The notes under the pieces are model-generated. The model made no database searches. It was not told the DNA's origin and saw only the letters and a program-made list of their open reading frames with translations. A DNA stretch of 64,000 nt from Brevibacillus reuszeri (lineage in GTDB: Bacteria; Bacillota; Bacilli; Brevibacillales; Brevibacillaceae), in NCBI RefSeq assembly GCF_001187725.1, contig NZ_LGIQ01000007.1, positions 308,324 to 372,323 on the forward strand, in the 5' to 3' direction. Below, in pieces: positions 15,991 through 24,797 of this stretch (positions are counted from its first letter, which is position 1; the number at the start of each line of letters is the position of its first letter). Both the position numbers and the translations under genes were made by a program.

Positions 15991-16764
15991 ATGACGGTTT
16001 CTTTGCATAAAGAAGGCTTGCTTGGCGTACTTACTCTTGAGCGGCCTGATGTGTTCAATTGCCTCAATTTGGAGACGCTTTTTACACTCCGACGCCTGAT
16101 CAGTGAGATTGCTCTCGACAAAGAAATCAGGGTTGTCATCGTGACGGGCGCTGGAGACAAGGCGTTTTGTTCCGGTGCCGATCTGAAGGAACGTCGAACG
16201 ATGCCACAGGAGCAGGTGCAGCAATACATTAGGACAATTCGCGATACGTTCAGCGAATTGGAAAAATTACCGAAGCCCGTTATTGCTGCCATCAATGGGT
16301 TGGCATTGGGTGGCGGCACTGAGCTGGCTCTTGCTTGCGACATTCGCATCATGAGTGAGACGGCGCAAATGGGGCTGACGGAAACAGCTTTGGGCATTAT
16401 CCCCGGAGCGGGAGGAACACAGCGTCTTCCGCGCCTGGTGGGAAAAGGAATTGCGAAAGAATTGATCTTTACTGCCAGACGTGTGAAGCCCGACGAAGCT
16501 TTAACCATTGGATTGGTTAATCGGGTTGTACCTCTGGAGCAGTTAATGGAAACAGCCCGTCAAATGGCGCACGACATTTCTGCCAATGCACCGCTTGCTC
16601 TCGCTCAGGCAAAGTTTGCGGTTGATTGTGGCATGGAAGTCGATTTGGCATCTGGTCTTGCACTGGAGAGCAACGCGTATCAGTTACTTGTTCCAACGAA
16701 AGACCGCTTGGAAGGATTGCAAGCATTTCAAGAAAAAAGAAAGCCGGTATATCGCGGAGAGTGA
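15991..16764 (+). CDS. 3-methylglutaconyl-CoA hydratase (crotonase family, YngF/LiuC type)
   Basis: 257 aa from ATG 15991 with TGGAGGG upstream. Both catalytic glutamates are present: GGGTELALACD and LTETALGIIPGAGGTQR. Also LTLERPDVFNCLN and GDKAFCSGADLKERR for CoA and oxyanion binding. In the context of carboxylase and HMG-CoA lyase it should hydrate 3-methylglutaconyl-CoA to HMG-CoA. Contrast with the stand-alone crotonase at 10947, which lacks the second glutamate. Confidence 0.88.
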   Translation: MTVSLHKEGLLGVLTLERPDVFNCLNLETLFTLRRLISEIALDKEIRVVIVTGAGDKAFCSGADLKERRTMPQEQVQQYIRTIRDTFSELEKLPKPVIAAINGLALGGGTELALACDIRIMSETAQMGLTETALGIIPGAGGTQRLPRLVGKGIAKELIFTARRVKPDEALTIGLVNRVVPLEQLMETARQMAHDISANAPLALAQAKFAVDCGMEVDLASGLALESNAYQLLVPTKDRLEGLQAFQEKRKPVYRGE

Positions 16765-16778
16765 AGAGGGGGACGCTG

Positions 16779-18317
16779 ATGAACAAGCAGCTGGAAGAGA
16801 CACTTCGAGAGAAAATCGCCCACGTGGAAAAAGGGGGCGAAGCCAAGTACCACGAAAAGCAGAAGGAGCAAAACAAGCTTTTTGTTCGTGACCGCTTAAA
16901 AATGCTGTTTGACGACGAGTTTATGGTAGAGGATGGCCTGTTTGCGAATGTCATGGCGGGTGATCTGCCTGCTGATGGCGTAGTGACGGCGATTGGAAAA
17001 GTGAACGGTCAAACCGTTTGTGTCATGGCAAATGACTCAACGGTAAAAGCAGGCTCCTGGGGTTCAAGAACAGTTGAAAAAATAATTCGTATTCAGGAAT
17101 CCGCTGAAAAAATGCGTGTGCCGCTCATTTACTTGGTAGATTCAGCAGGTGCCCGGATTACTGATCAGTTAGAAATGTTTCCAGGGCGCAGAGGTGCTGG
17201 ACGCATCTTTTACAATCAAGTGAAGCTCTCGGGAAAAATTCCACAAGTGTGCATCCTGTTTGGCCCTTCTGCTGCAGGTGGAGCGTACATTCCTGCCTTT
17301 TGCGATATCGTCATCATGGTGGAAAAGAACGCGAGCATGTATTTGGGATCGCCACGCATGGCGGAAATGGTCATTGGTGAAAAAGTGAGCCTGGAGGAGC
17401 TTGGTGGTGCCCGGATGCATTGCTCGGTCAGTGGATGCGGTGACGTGCTTGCTGCAAGTGAAGGAGAAGCTATCCAGTCTGCACGTACCTACCTCAGCTA
17501 TTTTCCGGCTAATTATACAAACGAACCACCGGTTGCGACCGCAAAAGCTCCGATCGAGACCGCCAAGGAGATTACAAGCATCGTGCCGGAGAATCAGAAT
17601 GCGGCCTTTAACATGCATGATCTGATTCACGCATTGGTAGATGCTGACTCGTTCTTTGAGATCAAAAAGCTGTTTGCGCAGGAACTGGTTACCGGACTCG
17701 CAAGACTCGACGGCAAACCGGTTGGAATCATCGCCAATCAGCCGCGGGTAAAGGGTGGCGTACTGTTCGTTGATTCCGCCGATAAAGCGGCACGTTTTAT
17801 TACGCTGTGCGATGCGTTTCAAATCCCGCTTTTGTTCCTGGCTGACGTACCTGGCTTCATGATCGGTACGGCAGTAGAGCGTGCGGGAATTATTCGCCAC
17901 GGGGCCAAGATGATCTCGGCTATGGCCGAAGCGACTGTGCCGAAGATTTCGGTCATTGTACGCAAAGCATACGGAGCAGGGCTATACGCGATGGCGAGCT
18001 CGGCTTTTGAACCGGATGCATGCCTGGCATTGCCAAATGCGCAAATTGCGGTAATGGGACCTGAGGCAGCGATCAATGCCGTCTACAGCAATAAAATTCA
18101 GGCGATCGAAGACCCGCAGGAGCGCCAGGCCTTTATCGCCGAGAAGCGCAAGGAATACCAGGAAGACATTGATCTGTACCTGCTGGCCTCCAACCTGATC
18201 GTTGATGCGATTATTCCACCGAGTGATCTGCGCAAAGAGCTCATTGGCCGCTATGAAGTATACAAAGGCAAGCGCCAGGTCTTTTCGGATCGAAAGCACC
18301 CCGTTTATCCTGTCTAA
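16779..18317 (+). CDS. Acyl-CoA carboxylase carboxyltransferase subunit (YngE, MCC-beta type)
   Basis: 512 aa from ATG 16779 with GAAGAGGGGG in front. Two crotonase-like halves: the N-terminal acyl-CoA half (VYLVDSAGARI-like LIYLVDSAGARITDQ, FGPSAAGGAYIPAFCD) and the C-terminal carboxybiotin half (VGIIANQPRVKGGVLFVDSADKAARF, LADVPGFMIGTAVERAGIIRHGAKM, RKAYGAGLYAM). Transfers carboxyl from biotin to the acyl-CoA; 3-methylcrotonyl-CoA is inferred from the operon, propionyl-CoA is the alternative. Last gene, ended by a terminator. Confidence 0.9.
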   Translation: MNKQLEETLREKIAHVEKGGEAKYHEKQKEQNKLFVRDRLKMLFDDEFMVEDGLFANVMAGDLPADGVVTAIGKVNGQTVCVMANDSTVKAGSWGSRTVEKIIRIQESAEKMRVPLIYLVDSAGARITDQLEMFPGRRGAGRIFYNQVKLSGKIPQVCILFGPSAAGGAYIPAFCDIVIMVEKNASMYLGSPRMAEMVIGEKVSLEELGGARMHCSVSGCGDVLAASEGEAIQSARTYLSYFPANYTNEPPVATAKAPIETAKEITSIVPENQNAAFNMHDLIHALVDADSFFEIKKLFAQELVTGLARLDGKPVGIIANQPRVKGGVLFVDSADKAARFITLCDAFQIPLLFLADVPGFMIGTAVERAGIIRHGAKMISAMAEATVPKISVIVRKAYGAGLYAMASSAFEPDACLALPNAQIAVMGPEAAINAVYSNKIQAIEDPQERQAFIAEKRKEYQEDIDLYLLASNLIVDAIIPPSDLRKELIGRYEVYKGKRQVFSDRKHPVYPV

Positions 18318-18327
18318 ATACCAGCGC

Positions 18328-18360
18328 AGACTGTCACGATTCCGGTGGCAGTCTATTTTT
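18328..18360 (+). terminator. Terminator of the leucine-degradation operon
   Basis: AGACTG (18328-18333) with CAGTCT (18349-18354), extended by CAC/GTG inside, then T5. Confidence 0.85.
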
Positions 18361-18485
18361 CTCTTCATAAGAGCAAAAACCGAGTAATTTTTCGATAATT
18401 TTGATCTTTTTTGTTCCAATCAATTGAAGAATCTCCTAAACTCTGTTATTCTTAAAAATAAGTAATGATTAATGTAGGTGAACAA

Positions 18486-19451
18486 ATGCAGTCACAAGCT
18501 AAGGTACACAGGACCGTTGTGGTTGGCGGTGGCTCAGTTGGGTTGCTGTATGCGGCAAGGTTGGCAGTCGCTGGTCAAACCGTCACAGTAGTCACACGCA
18601 GTTCACTCCAGGCAAATCAGCTCGCGCAAAATGGGATCATCTACACCCAATTAGACGGAGAGCTGAGGCTTGTCCCGATCGATGCTTGTCCGATTGAGCA
18701 AGGCTTGCCTGAGGCGGATTTGTATTTGTTGACCGTCAAGCAAACAGATTTGCCTGCTATATTGCCAGCGCTTCGTCGATTAAACAGCACGGCACGGATC
18801 ATCGCGCTGCAAAACGGTATGGGCCATCATGAGCTTTTGCATGACGTACTATCCGAAGGACGCAGCTTCTTTGCCATCAATACAGAAGGGGCAAGACGCT
18901 TGTCAGGAACGGAAGTGGTGCATACAGGAAGTGGCGTACTACGTGTCGGGCCATGGGAGAATGGAAACAGCAGTGATCCTGTGATTCAGTCTTTTGTGGA
19001 ATGGGCGACGTCTGTTGGCATACAGGCTGTTCTTGAAAAATCAATCAAGCCATATGCATGGCGTAAGCTGATGGCCAATTCTCTGATCAACCCGTTAACC
19101 GCACTTTTTGAGATTCCAAATGGTGCTCTTCTCGATAATCCGCATACGGAAAAGCTGATGCGAGAGCTTTTTCAAGAAGCTAGTGCTGTTGCAGAGTATG
19201 CCGGACAAAAATTAGGAGAGACGGACTGGCAGGAAATTGTCGCCATATGCCGAAATACTTCCCGAAATCTTTCCTCCATGCTGCAGGATGTGAAGCGGCA
19301 CAGGCAAACAGAAGTGGAGTCAATCAACGGCTACATCGTGAAACTGGGGAAGCTGGCCGGGATTCCAACTCCATTGCATGAAACCTTGTTTCGTGTGATC
19401 ACCCTGAAATCAGCAATGGGAATGGGGAAGGAGGGAGGCGACAGTAAATGA
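18486..19451 (+). CDS. panE: 2-dehydropantoate 2-reductase
   Basis: 321 aa from ATG 18486, preceded by TAGGTGA; an earlier in-frame ATG has no RBS. Rossmann NADPH-binding motif VVGGGSVGLLYAARLA, NGMGHHE, KLMANSLINPLTALF with the conserved Lys/Asn pair, and a helical C-terminal domain with TEVESINGYIVKLG. Reduces ketopantoate to pantoate for coenzyme A synthesis. Corresponds to B. subtilis ylbQ(panE). Its stop overlaps the next start (ATGA), indicating coupled translation. Confidence 0.85.
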   Translation: MQSQAKVHRTVVVGGGSVGLLYAARLAVAGQTVTVVTRSSLQANQLAQNGIIYTQLDGELRLVPIDACPIEQGLPEADLYLLTVKQTDLPAILPALRRLNSTARIIALQNGMGHHELLHDVLSEGRSFFAINTEGARRLSGTEVVHTGSGVLRVGPWENGNSSDPVIQSFVEWATSVGIQAVLEKSIKPYAWRKLMANSLINPLTALFEIPNGALLDNPHTEKLMRELFQEASAVAEYAGQKLGETDWQEIVAICRNTSRNLSSMLQDVKRHRQTEVESINGYIVKLGKLAGIPTPLHETLFRVITLKSAMGMGKEGGDSK

Positions 19452-19846
19452 CCGTGCCTGCAAATATCTGGGCCTATTTATGGGGGACGTTAACGGTTGT
19501 GCCGTTTCTTGGATTTCCTATCGTCTATCTGATTTTGTATGGATGGAAGAGGGACAAGCGACTGGCAGGCCGTTGGGCGATAAATATCACGAATCTTTTG
19601 GTGATTCGTTCAGCCGTTTCTGCTTATGGACTCATCTGGCCAGAGGCTTTGTCGTTCTGGTGGTGGGTAGTTGGTTTCTTCCTAGTGACCATTGTGTTGT
19701 TAGGCTGGATTCAGGTGAAGTGGAAAGGCAAGCTCTCCCTGCGTAAGGTTGGATTTTCCGCATGGCGTTTGTCGTTTCTCATGTTTGGAATTGTATATAT
19801 AGTGCTGTTTACGACCGGAATAATCAAGACGATGGGTGTCGTGTAA
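19448..19846 (+). CDS. DUF3397-family membrane protein
   Basis: 132 aa with four hydrophobic helices (~residues 8-32, 45-62, 68-88, 105-128) and a short basic loop after the first. This small family of unknown function is commonly found between panE and bshC in Bacillales, as here. Translationally coupled to panE by a 4-bp overlap. No catalytic residues are apparent. Confidence 0.75.
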   Translation: MTVPANIWAYLWGTLTVVPFLGFPIVYLILYGWKRDKRLAGRWAINITNLLVIRSAVSAYGLIWPEALSFWWWVVGFFLVTIVLLGWIQVKWKGKLSLRKVGFSAWRLSFLMFGIVYIVLFTTGIIKTMGVV

Positions 19847-19899
19847 CGCACTGGAAATACATATCGTATTTATTCCGATAAGAAAGAAGGTTGGAACTT

Positions 19900-20457
19900 A
19901 TGCGACTTCCCATCGAGACCATCGGACACAAGATTCGTATGATTCGGAAAGAGCGTGGTTTTACGCTGGAGATTATGGCTGGCAAAACCGGTTTAAGCAA
20001 AGGCTTACTCAGCCAAGTGGAGAGAGGAATTTCACAGCCCTCTTTAGACTCCTTGTGGAAAATCACCAAGGCTCTCGAGTCACCCATCATTCATTTTTTT
20101 GAAGATATCGACCAGAAACAGGTTCATGTGACTCGCTTGCAAAAACGTAGACAACTTGTTTTTCCAGAATCAACAGGGACGTATTCGTTGCTCTCGATGG
20201 GAGGAAGTGCCAAGCTGGGAATGCTTGAAGTACGTCTGGCCCCAGGAGAAATGGTAGTAGATAAGTTCGTTCAAACCGACGGTGAAGAGTGCTTTACTGT
20301 TATCAAAGGAACAGTGACTGCCCGTTTTAATGATGAGGAGCACGTTTTGGAGACAGGCGACAGCATATCGTTTGATAGCAGTAAAACTCATTCCATTGAG
20401 AATACAGGGGAAGAAGAGGTCGTATTGATCTGGTCTGTCACCCCTCCACAATTTTAA
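19900..20457 (+). CDS. XRE-family regulator with C-terminal cupin domain
   Basis: 185 aa from ATG 19900, with AAGAAGG at 7 bases; an upstream TTG in frame lies in the RBS. HTH_3 domain residues ~6-62 (IRMIRKERGFTLEIMAGKTGLSKGLLSQVERG). Cupin barrel ~105-180 (VRLAPGEMVVDKFVQTDGEECFTVIKG and DSISFDSSKTHSIENTG). This architecture is typical of PuuR/SutR-type regulators that sense a small molecule in the cupin. The ligand is unknown; genes for a target pathway are not evident next to it. Confidence 0.85.
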   Translation: MRLPIETIGHKIRMIRKERGFTLEIMAGKTGLSKGLLSQVERGISQPSLDSLWKITKALESPIIHFFEDIDQKQVHVTRLQKRRQLVFPESTGTYSLLSMGGSAKLGMLEVRLAPGEMVVDKFVQTDGEECFTVIKGTVTARFNDEEHVLETGDSISFDSSKTHSIENTGEEEVVLIWSVTPPQF

Positions 20458-20478
20458 AGAAAGCATGTCCTACACTTT

Positions 20479-20512
20479 GACAACCCATAAAAGCGGGTTG
20501 TCTTGTTTTTTG
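20479..20512 (+). terminator. Terminator after the XRE-cupin gene
   Basis: GACAACCC (20479-20486) with GGGTTGTC (20495-20502), then TTG and T6. Confidence 0.88.
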
Positions 20513-20525
20513 TCGCTTTCGAGCG

Positions 20526-20534
20526 TGGTATAAT
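20526..20534 (+). promoter_or_regulatory. Extended -10 promoter upstream of bshC
   Basis: TGG-TATAAT, a TGnTATAAT extended -10 element, with only a T-rich poor -35. The start point would be near 20541, placing all of repeat copy D in the bshC leader RNA. Confidence 0.6.
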
Positions 20535-20553
20535 TTGCAGAGACCCATGGCCC

Positions 20554-20688
20554 TAAAAAATTCTCTATCGAGGCCGTTCACCGAGGAGCGACCGCGTTTT
20601 GGCGGAAGATTCGTATGCCTTCCGGAAAGTGTGAGCATGGATGCTTTCGCGCGGTGGAGTGGTTAAACTTTCCTACACGTTGAGAAAG
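20554..20688 (+). repeat. Dispersed structured repeat, copy D
   Basis: Lies between the bshC promoter and its RBS. 5' box TTCTCTATCGAGGC; core GGAGCGACCGC...GGCGG with inner hairpin 20592-20595 / 20602-20605. The terminal stem GGAAAGT (20624-20630) with ACTTTCC (20667-20673) encloses a further AGCAT/ATGCT hairpin. The 3' box CCTACACGTTGAGAAAGGTGA supplies the bshC Shine-Dalgarno sequence. Confidence 0.78.
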
Positions 20689-20698
20689 GTGAGCTTGC

Positions 20699-22321
20699 AT
20701 GAATGTTGAATGTCTTGCGCTTCCATTGGCAAATCGGCTGGCACAGGAATACCAGCAGCAAAATGCCTCTGCGCTACAATTTTTTGCCCATAATCCCTAT
20801 GACATACAGTCGTACCAGGACAGGTTGGAGTATCTTCGAGGCAGGTCTTACTCCCATCGGGAACTGCTGGCAGAGGGCTTATATACGTTTAACCAAAAAA
20901 TCGGAAATCATCAAGAGGCTCTGCAACGAATTGAAGCGCTGAAACGCCCGGACACGTATGTTGTCATTGGCGGACAGCAAGCAGGAGTGCTGACAGGTCC
21001 GCTTTATACGATTCACAAAGCGGTTCATTTGATTCAGACAGCAAAAAAGCTTTCGAATGAACTGCAGGCAGAGGTCGTCCCCGTCTTTTGGATCGCAGGA
21101 GAAGATCATGATATCGATGAAATCGACCATGTTTACTGGCTGACTGACAGAGAAACAAGACTGCATAAAGAGCGAATGAAGCTGAATAAAAAAGGCCGCG
21201 TTTCCGCAAGCAGTCTCCCCTTGAGTGAGGAAGCATATAAGCAGTTTTTAGACAGCTTTTTCCATGCACAAACAGAGACGTCTGAGACCCGTCAGATTCG
21301 TGAGTTGCTCACTCAGACGGCTGCTGACTCGCAAAACGTGGCGGAGTGGTTTGCGCGGTTGATGGCTCAATTGTTCGGGAAGCATGGACTGATTCTGATA
21401 GAGTCATCTCTTCCGTTCGTAAGGGAGTTGGAGCGTCCCGTTTTTGAACAGCTCATTGAAAAAAATGAACAAGTTGGCCACCTGCTAATGAAATCCGCAG
21501 ATCGCATCGAGACCGCAGGATATCCATTGCAGCTTGAGGTAGAAGAGCACCAAGCCAATTTGTTTCTATATGAAGGACAGGATCGACTTCTTCTGGAGCG
21601 ACATGGAGACCGATTCGTAAACAGGCGAGCATCGTACAGCCGGGAAGAGCTACTCAAGCTTGCGGCTGAGCATCCAGAGCGCTTCAGTACGAATGTGGTA
21701 TCACGAGGACTGATGCAGGAACATCTTTTTCCTACGATAGCCTTTATTGGTGGTCCAGGAGAAATCTCGTACTGGGCGTATTATCGCGAAGTATTTGAGT
21801 TGTTTGACATGCAAATGCCGATCGTTTTGCCGCGGATGTCTATCACCCTGGTAGAGGGTGCCCAGCAAAGGCTTCTGGAGGGACTGGATCTGCGCTTGGA
21901 GCAGGTGTTGAACGGATTTACTGATTGGAAAAAGGAATGGGAAGCACGACAAGAGCCCCATCCGTTGCAAGAGCAGTTTGCGGCTACACGGGAACAATTA
22001 TTAGCGATGTACCAACCGCTCGTCGAAGAAGTGGTGCGCTTGGATGAGGGACTGAGAGGGTTGGCAGAAAAGAATACGAGACTGTTGCTTGAACAAGTAT
22101 CTTTTTTGGAAGAGCGTTTGGTACGCTCCCTGCAAGAGCAGGAGGATGTGGAGTACTTACGGGTAAAACGGATTGAGGCTTCCTTGCTGCCTGACAGTGG
22201 ATTACAGGAGCGCAAGCTGTCGATTTTCCCATATGCCAACAAGTACGGGTTATCCCTCGTGGATCGGCTGGTGGAATCACCGTTTGTTCACGACGGGACG
22301 CATCAGATCTTTTACGTATAA
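20699..22321 (+). CDS. bshC: Bacillithiol biosynthesis cysteine-adding enzyme
   Basis: 540 aa, the usual length for BshC. Characteristic segments: YVVIGGQQAGVLTGPLYTIHKA, PVFWIAGEDHDIDEIDH, FPTIAFIGGPGEISYWAYYREVF, a long coiled coil (~residues 400-490) and the C-terminal RKLSIFPYANKYGLSLVDRL. Adds cysteine to glucosaminyl-malate, the last step of bacillithiol synthesis. RBS AAAGGTGA, contributed by repeat copy D. It is placed just before the dcw cluster in B. subtilis (yllA); here ~7 kb of other genes separate it from mraZ. Confidence 0.92.
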   Translation: MNVECLALPLANRLAQEYQQQNASALQFFAHNPYDIQSYQDRLEYLRGRSYSHRELLAEGLYTFNQKIGNHQEALQRIEALKRPDTYVVIGGQQAGVLTGPLYTIHKAVHLIQTAKKLSNELQAEVVPVFWIAGEDHDIDEIDHVYWLTDRETRLHKERMKLNKKGRVSASSLPLSEEAYKQFLDSFFHAQTETSETRQIRELLTQTAADSQNVAEWFARLMAQLFGKHGLILIESSLPFVRELERPVFEQLIEKNEQVGHLLMKSADRIETAGYPLQLEVEEHQANLFLYEGQDRLLLERHGDRFVNRRASYSREELLKLAAEHPERFSTNVVSRGLMQEHLFPTIAFIGGPGEISYWAYYREVFELFDMQMPIVLPRMSITLVEGAQQRLLEGLDLRLEQVLNGFTDWKKEWEARQEPHPLQEQFAATREQLLAMYQPLVEEVVRLDEGLRGLAEKNTRLLLEQVSFLEERLVRSLQEQEDVEYLRVKRIEASLLPDSGLQERKLSIFPYANKYGLSLVDRLVESPFVHDGTHQIFYV

Positions 22322-22356
22322 ACAGGAATGATGTACCAGGTAGTGAACAAGTGAAA

Positions 22357-22400
22357 ACAACCGGCCGATCGCTTACGCGTGTGGTCGGTTGTTCTTTTTT
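22357..22400 (+). terminator. Terminator after bshC
   Basis: ACAACCG (22357-22363) with CGGTTGT (22386-22392), plus inner CC/GG pairing, then TC and T6. Confidence 0.85.
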
Positions 22401-22489
22401 GGTAACATTTTTAGCAAAATATGCTGAAACTTTTCCGACAATAACTGCGTCCTAGTAATAGATTGCTGTTGTGAAAGGTGGTACTCGAG

Positions 22490-23545
22490 ATGCAGAAAAA
22501 TTGGCGACGAATCGGGAAAAAAACCACCGCTCTGGCACTGGCTCTGTCGTTTTTGCTGACAGGAATGGCCACAGGCGGCTTGCCAAAGGCTGATGCGCGT
22601 GAAGAGTGGGTCGTTTCACCTACTGCTTCCTTTACCGACATAAAAGGACATTGGGCGGCCAAAGACATTGCGAGTGCGGCGAAAAGTGGCATGATTCAAG
22701 GCTATCCAGATGGAACTTTCCGACCTGAGCAAACGATTACGCAGGAGCAGTTTCTGACTCTGGTAGAACGAATCATTCCAAAGTTTATGGGACATGAGCC
22801 TGACGCGTTTATACAAGAGACGTATTTAGCAGAGGCCAAAGGCCGCTGGTCAGAAAATACGTATCGTCATTTGGTTGCCGCAGGAATTATGCCGACCGGA
22901 AAACCGGCTGAGGGCATGAATCGCTTGGAGGCAACGCGTGTGCTCCTGGCGGCCTTGGGGCATCAATTTGAGGGGGAAAAATATCGCGGAACCAAGTCCG
23001 TTTTCTTTTCTGATTTGTCTATCGAAAATGCAGATCAAGTGATGACAGTCTATCCTGCCTACAAAATGGGGATTATGGCTGGGTACCCGGATGGGACCTT
23101 CCGCCCGCAGGAAAGCATTAGCAGAGCGCAGGCTGTCGTTTTGCTGACACGCTTGGATCATAAAATTGAAGAGTTGTTTCCAGGGAATGTAACGGATGAC
23201 GAGAAAAAAGGGATGACGGAGGCAGTCTCATCATTTGTACGTGAAGTGATGGACCAGCAGAAGATCCGTCGTTTTGATGACCTGCAAACGTATGTGAAGA
23301 AAAGGAAGCTTCCTGCCAGCGAATCGTTTTTGCGTGAACATTTTTCATTCATGCAATACGAGGTATATGATTATATTCGATTCCCACGGTTTAATGAGCT
23401 GATGTACTTTGCAAAGATCGGAAACAGCAAGTATAGAATGACCGTGCAATATTACGCGGGTGAGCTGGGAGGAAGCATCGACAAAACCTTCTACTTGTCC
23501 TCCCATGATGGCAAAGCGTTTCAAATGATCGGAAAAGACGAATAG
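22490..23545 (+). CDS. SLH-domain cell-surface protein
   Basis: 351 aa from ATG 22490, with GAAAGGTGG upstream. Cleavable signal (basic start, hydrophobic core, ending near PKADA). Three S-layer homology repeats follow: residues ~48-95 (FTDIKGHWAAKDI..., GYPDGTFRPEQTITQEQF), a diverged one at ~112-160, and ~165-215 (FSDLSIENADQV..., GYPDGTFRPQESISRAQA). SLH triplets bind pyruvylated wall polymers and anchor proteins to the wall. The ~125-residue C-terminal domain is acidic/basic mixed and unrecognised. A monocistronic wall-associated protein of unknown job. Confidence 0.88.
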   Translation: MQKNWRRIGKKTTALALALSFLLTGMATGGLPKADAREEWVVSPTASFTDIKGHWAAKDIASAAKSGMIQGYPDGTFRPEQTITQEQFLTLVERIIPKFMGHEPDAFIQETYLAEAKGRWSENTYRHLVAAGIMPTGKPAEGMNRLEATRVLLAALGHQFEGEKYRGTKSVFFSDLSIENADQVMTVYPAYKMGIMAGYPDGTFRPQESISRAQAVVLLTRLDHKIEELFPGNVTDDEKKGMTEAVSSFVREVMDQQKIRRFDDLQTYVKKRKLPASESFLREHFSFMQYEVYDYIRFPRFNELMYFAKIGNSKYRMTVQYYAGELGGSIDKTFYLSSHDGKAFQMIGKDE

Positions 23546-23546
23546 G

Positions 23547-23578
23547 AAAAAAGGCGTGCAAATATGCGCGCCTTTTTT
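23547..23578. terminator. Bidirectional terminator, SLH gene / MFS gene
   Basis: AAAAAAGGCG with CGCCTTTTTT around a 12-base loop; the genes converge on it. Confidence 0.88.
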
Positions 23579-23582
23579 CTGT

Positions 23583-24797
23583 TTAGACGGTTTGATTTCG
23601 TCCAGCGCCGATTCCGGCAAAAATGAGCAGTACACTTACGATCATAAGTGTGATGAGAGGCAGAGTCCACGAATGGGTCAGGTCAAAAACATAGCCGATG
23701 AAAAGTGGACCGAGTGCAGCGAGTAAATAGCCAACCGATTGTGCCATGCCAGACAATTCTGCTGCTTGGCGCACATTTTCGGAACGGATCACGATAAAAG
23801 TAAGGGCCAAGCTTATGCTTGCACCCTGTGCCAAGCCGAGGAAAATCAGGCAAAGTACAAGTACAACCATGTTTCCGTTCAGCAGTAATCCGCTGCAACC
23901 AAGCAACGACAAAAGAGCAATGACGACACTCATCATGCGCTGATCACGAAACCGGGATGCCAGGACAGGGGCTAAAAAGCTGGCTGGCAAGCTGATGACC
24001 TGCACAAGTGACAACAACCATCCGGCGTTTGTTGAACTGATTCCGTTCTGCTGCAAAATAGCAGGGAGCCAGGCGATGGTGCAATAAAACAGAAAGGATT
24101 GCAGCCCCATAAACAATGTGACCTGCCAGGCGAGAGCTGACCGCCAGAGCCCTTTTTTCGGGGTGCTCACCTTTGTAGCAGCTGACATCTTGCCAGCTGC
24201 ACGAAGCTGAGGGAGCCAAACAGAAATGGCGATCAGGACGACAATCGCCCAAAAACCGAGAGAGCCTTGCCAACCGAGATTGGCGCCTTGAGCGAGAGGA
24301 ATGCTGACTCCGGATGCGATAGCGGCGCACATGGACATCGTTGTGGTGTAAACACTTGTCAAAAGTCCTGCCTTTTGCGGAAAACGCTGCTTGACGAGTC
24401 CTGGGATGAGCACGTTACAAATAGCAATTCCCGCGCCGATGAAAGCAGTTCCAACGAACAAGGTAAAAACGAATCCTGTAGATCGCAATAGAATACCCAT
24501 GAGTACAGTAATCAGACCAGCAAGCAAAGTTCGCTCCGTACCTAGGCGATGCCCGATACTAGGTGCCAAAGGCGAGAGTACGGCGAATGCCAGTAGGGGA
24601 ACAGTCGTTAATAAACCGGACATGACATTGGATAAGCCAAGGTCTGCGCGGATGGAGCCAACCAAAGGCCCGATAGAAGTGATTGGCGAGCGCATGGTAA
24701 AGGTAATCAGAATAATGCCGGCTATGATCAGAATGGGATTTGGAGTGGCTGGCTGCACATGTGGTTTTGACGCGGCAGCCATGGCTTGAGAGTTCAT
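23583..24797 (-). CDS. MFS transporter, CynX/NimT family
   Basis: 404 aa, 12 predicted membrane helices with an N-terminal Pro/Ala-rich cytoplasmic tail. It begins its first helix with ILIIAGIILITFTMRSPITSIGPLVG and has GHRLGTERTLLAGL as loop 2-3, as in the CynX/YycB group of cyanate/2-nitroimidazole-type carriers. Substrate is unknown. Its ATG overlaps the stop of the GntR gene (ATGA), so the two are translated together and the regulator probably controls the transporter. Confidence 0.85.
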   Translation of the reverse strand: MNSQAMAAASKPHVQPATPNPILIIAGIILITFTMRSPITSIGPLVGSIRADLGLSNVMSGLLTTVPLLAFAVLSPLAPSIGHRLGTERTLLAGLITVLMGILLRSTGFVFTLFVGTAFIGAGIAICNVLIPGLVKQRFPQKAGLLTSVYTTTMSMCAAIASGVSIPLAQGANLGWQGSLGFWAIVVLIAISVWLPQLRAAGKMSAATKVSTPKKGLWRSALAWQVTLFMGLQSFLFYCTIAWLPAILQQNGISSTNAGWLLSLVQVISLPASFLAPVLASRFRDQRMMSVVIALLSLLGCSGLLLNGNMVVLVLCLIFLGLAQGASISLALTFIVIRSENVRQAAELSGMAQSVGYLLAALGPLFIGYVFDLTHSWTLPLITLMIVSVLLIFAGIGAGRNQTV

